From Anaerolineaceae bacterium (GTDB lineage: Bacteria > Chloroflexota > Anaerolineae > Anaerolineales > Anaerolineaceae): a DNA stretch of 5,706 bases. Every line of letters starts with the position of its first letter. Position 1 is the stretch's first letter. Shown here in pieces: positions 5,069 to 5,706 of this stretch. The notes under the pieces are model-generated. The model was not told the DNA's origin. It was given only the letters and a program-made list of their open reading frames with translations, and ran no database searches. A program made the position numbers and the translations under genes. The DNA lies in contig PMIV01000098.1 of assembly GCA_003158355.1 (NCBI GenBank), positions 1-5,706 of the forward strand, given 5' to 3'.

Positions 5069-5706
5069 TATTTCACCTCCGGGCATAACCAAAGCTGACC
5101 GGGATGTTCACGGCGCATGTCGTTGAACACAGGTAAAATACCGCAGCTATTACAATCCTCACGGCAATCATTGGTAAATTCACCCGTCAGCGACTTTTTG
5201 TATTCGCTTTCCAGGTACTTACGAGTGACCCCTGTGCTGATATGATCCCAGGGGAATACCTCATCCAAAGGTCGGGTGCGCGCAATATAAAAATTGGGGT
5301 CGATTCCGCAAGCTTCGAAGGCAGCCAGCCAGGTGTTGTACTGGTATTGGTCCTGCCAGGCATCAAACTTGGCACCCATTTGCCAGGCAGTATAAATCAC
5401 TTTTCCCAGGCGGCGATCACCGCGGGATAAAGCAGCCTCCAGAATGGTTTCTTTGGGGTTGGACCAGGTGAATTTTAAACCGGGACCGCGCAGGTTGTCG
5501 CGCAAGATCTTTTGCTTGGCGTAAATGGATTCCTGAACGTCAGCGGCGACCCACTGGAAAGGCGTCTGAGGTTTGGGAACAAATGTGCTGACGCCCACGT
5601 GTAGATTGGCTTTTTTACCGATGATCTTATGACAATCGCCAATCACTTGATTACTTAATTTGACAATAGCTTCAACGTAATCGATGGTTACTTCAGGGTG
5701 GCCGAT
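5068..5706 (-). CDS. Radical SAM protein, TIGR03960-like, C-terminal part (cut by window edge)
   Basis: The reading frame is open to the window edge, so 212 C-terminal residues are seen; the N-terminal cofactor-binding region and the CX3CX2C cluster motif that binds the [4Fe-4S] cluster and SAM lie outside. The visible part begins with IGHPEVTIDYVEAIVKL, which matches the 'IGLPtEt.eDv.ai..L' end of the radical SAM barrel. It continues with HVGVSTFVPKPQTPFQW (about 36-52), SRGDRRLGKVIYTAW (near 94-108), GAKFDAW, GIDPNFY, EVFPWDHISTGV and the tail cysteines C181, C185 and C188. These are the signature blocks of the family described as partner of TIGR03936, encoded directly downstream with a one-base overlap. 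In Firmicutes this pair is often found beside RNase G and ribosomal protein L21/L27 genes. The reaction is unknown. A GTG at 5646 is internal, not the start. Confidence 0.9.
   Translation of the reverse strand: MGHPEVTIDYVEAIVKLSNQVIGDCHKIIGKKANLHVGVSTFVPKPQTPFQWVAADVQESIYAKQKILRDNLRGPGLKFTWSNPKETILEAALSRGDRRLGKVIYTAWQMGAKFDAWQDQYQYNTWLAAFEACGIDPNFYIARTRPLDEVFPWDHISTGVTRKYLESEYKKSLTGEFTNDCREDCNSCGILPVFNDMRREHPGQLWLCPEVK

Noticed and set aside
5069..5092. An earlier start for the TIGR03936-family gene at 5092
   Set aside because: The eight extra residues are encoded inside the radical SAM gene, while the GGAGG site and the family's conserved RIRISY opening both fit the ATG at 5068.
1..5706. 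CRISPR arrays, transposases, tRNA/rRNA genes or long direct repeats
   Set aside because: I scanned both strands by eye and saw no regularly spaced repeats, no recombinase or transposase motifs and no structured RNA gene. The space is almost fully taken by ordinary genes.

Overview
The window is a compact bacterial segment in which every gene I can support lies on the minus strand, so transcription runs from high to low coordinates. Coding density is high, spacers are mostly 0-28 nt, base composition is moderate, and Shine-Dalgarno sites are strong GGAGG/GAGG types 5-7 nt from the start. There are no rRNA or tRNA genes, CRISPR repeats or insertion sequences. The gene mix is a radical SAM/TIGR03936 pair, a lone DsrE-like protein, a TrmH-family methyltransferase with an N-terminal zinc ribbon, FmdB, and RocD next to ArgF. 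This suggests an anaerobic bacterium, possibly Anaerolineae (Chloroflexota) or a Firmicutes-like lineage. That placement is inference only.

Region 1 (about 5706 down to 2297) looks like one operon of six genes. It starts with the C-terminal part of a large radical SAM protein (TIGR03960-like, cut by the window edge), followed by its dedicated partner of the TIGR03936/DUF2344 family. Then come a small DsrE/YedF-like sulfur-relay protein, a SPOUT (TrmH-family) RNA methyltransferase, an FmdB zinc-ribbon protein, and a short-chain dehydrogenase resembling 3-ketodihydrosphingosine reductase. The first four genes are joined by overlaps or gaps of a few bases, so they are probably translationally coupled. 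The best-supported theme is an uncharacterised radical SAM system sitting beside sulfur-transfer and RNA-modification proteins.

Region 2 (2190-2296) is the only real intergenic gap. It holds an extended -10 promoter for the next transcription unit, and I see no convincing terminator for the upstream operon.

Region 3 (2189 down to 57) is a two-gene unit: argF (ornithine carbamoyltransferase) then rocD (ornithine aminotransferase). The two enzymes meet at ornithine and connect arginine/citrulline with glutamate semialdehyde and proline. The unit ends at a perfect 12-bp stem terminator at 11-43.

The main points for a second look are the radical SAM/DsrE/SPOUT cluster, a DsrE-like gene whose Shine-Dalgarno site points to an AUA start codon, and the KDSR-like reductase signature.
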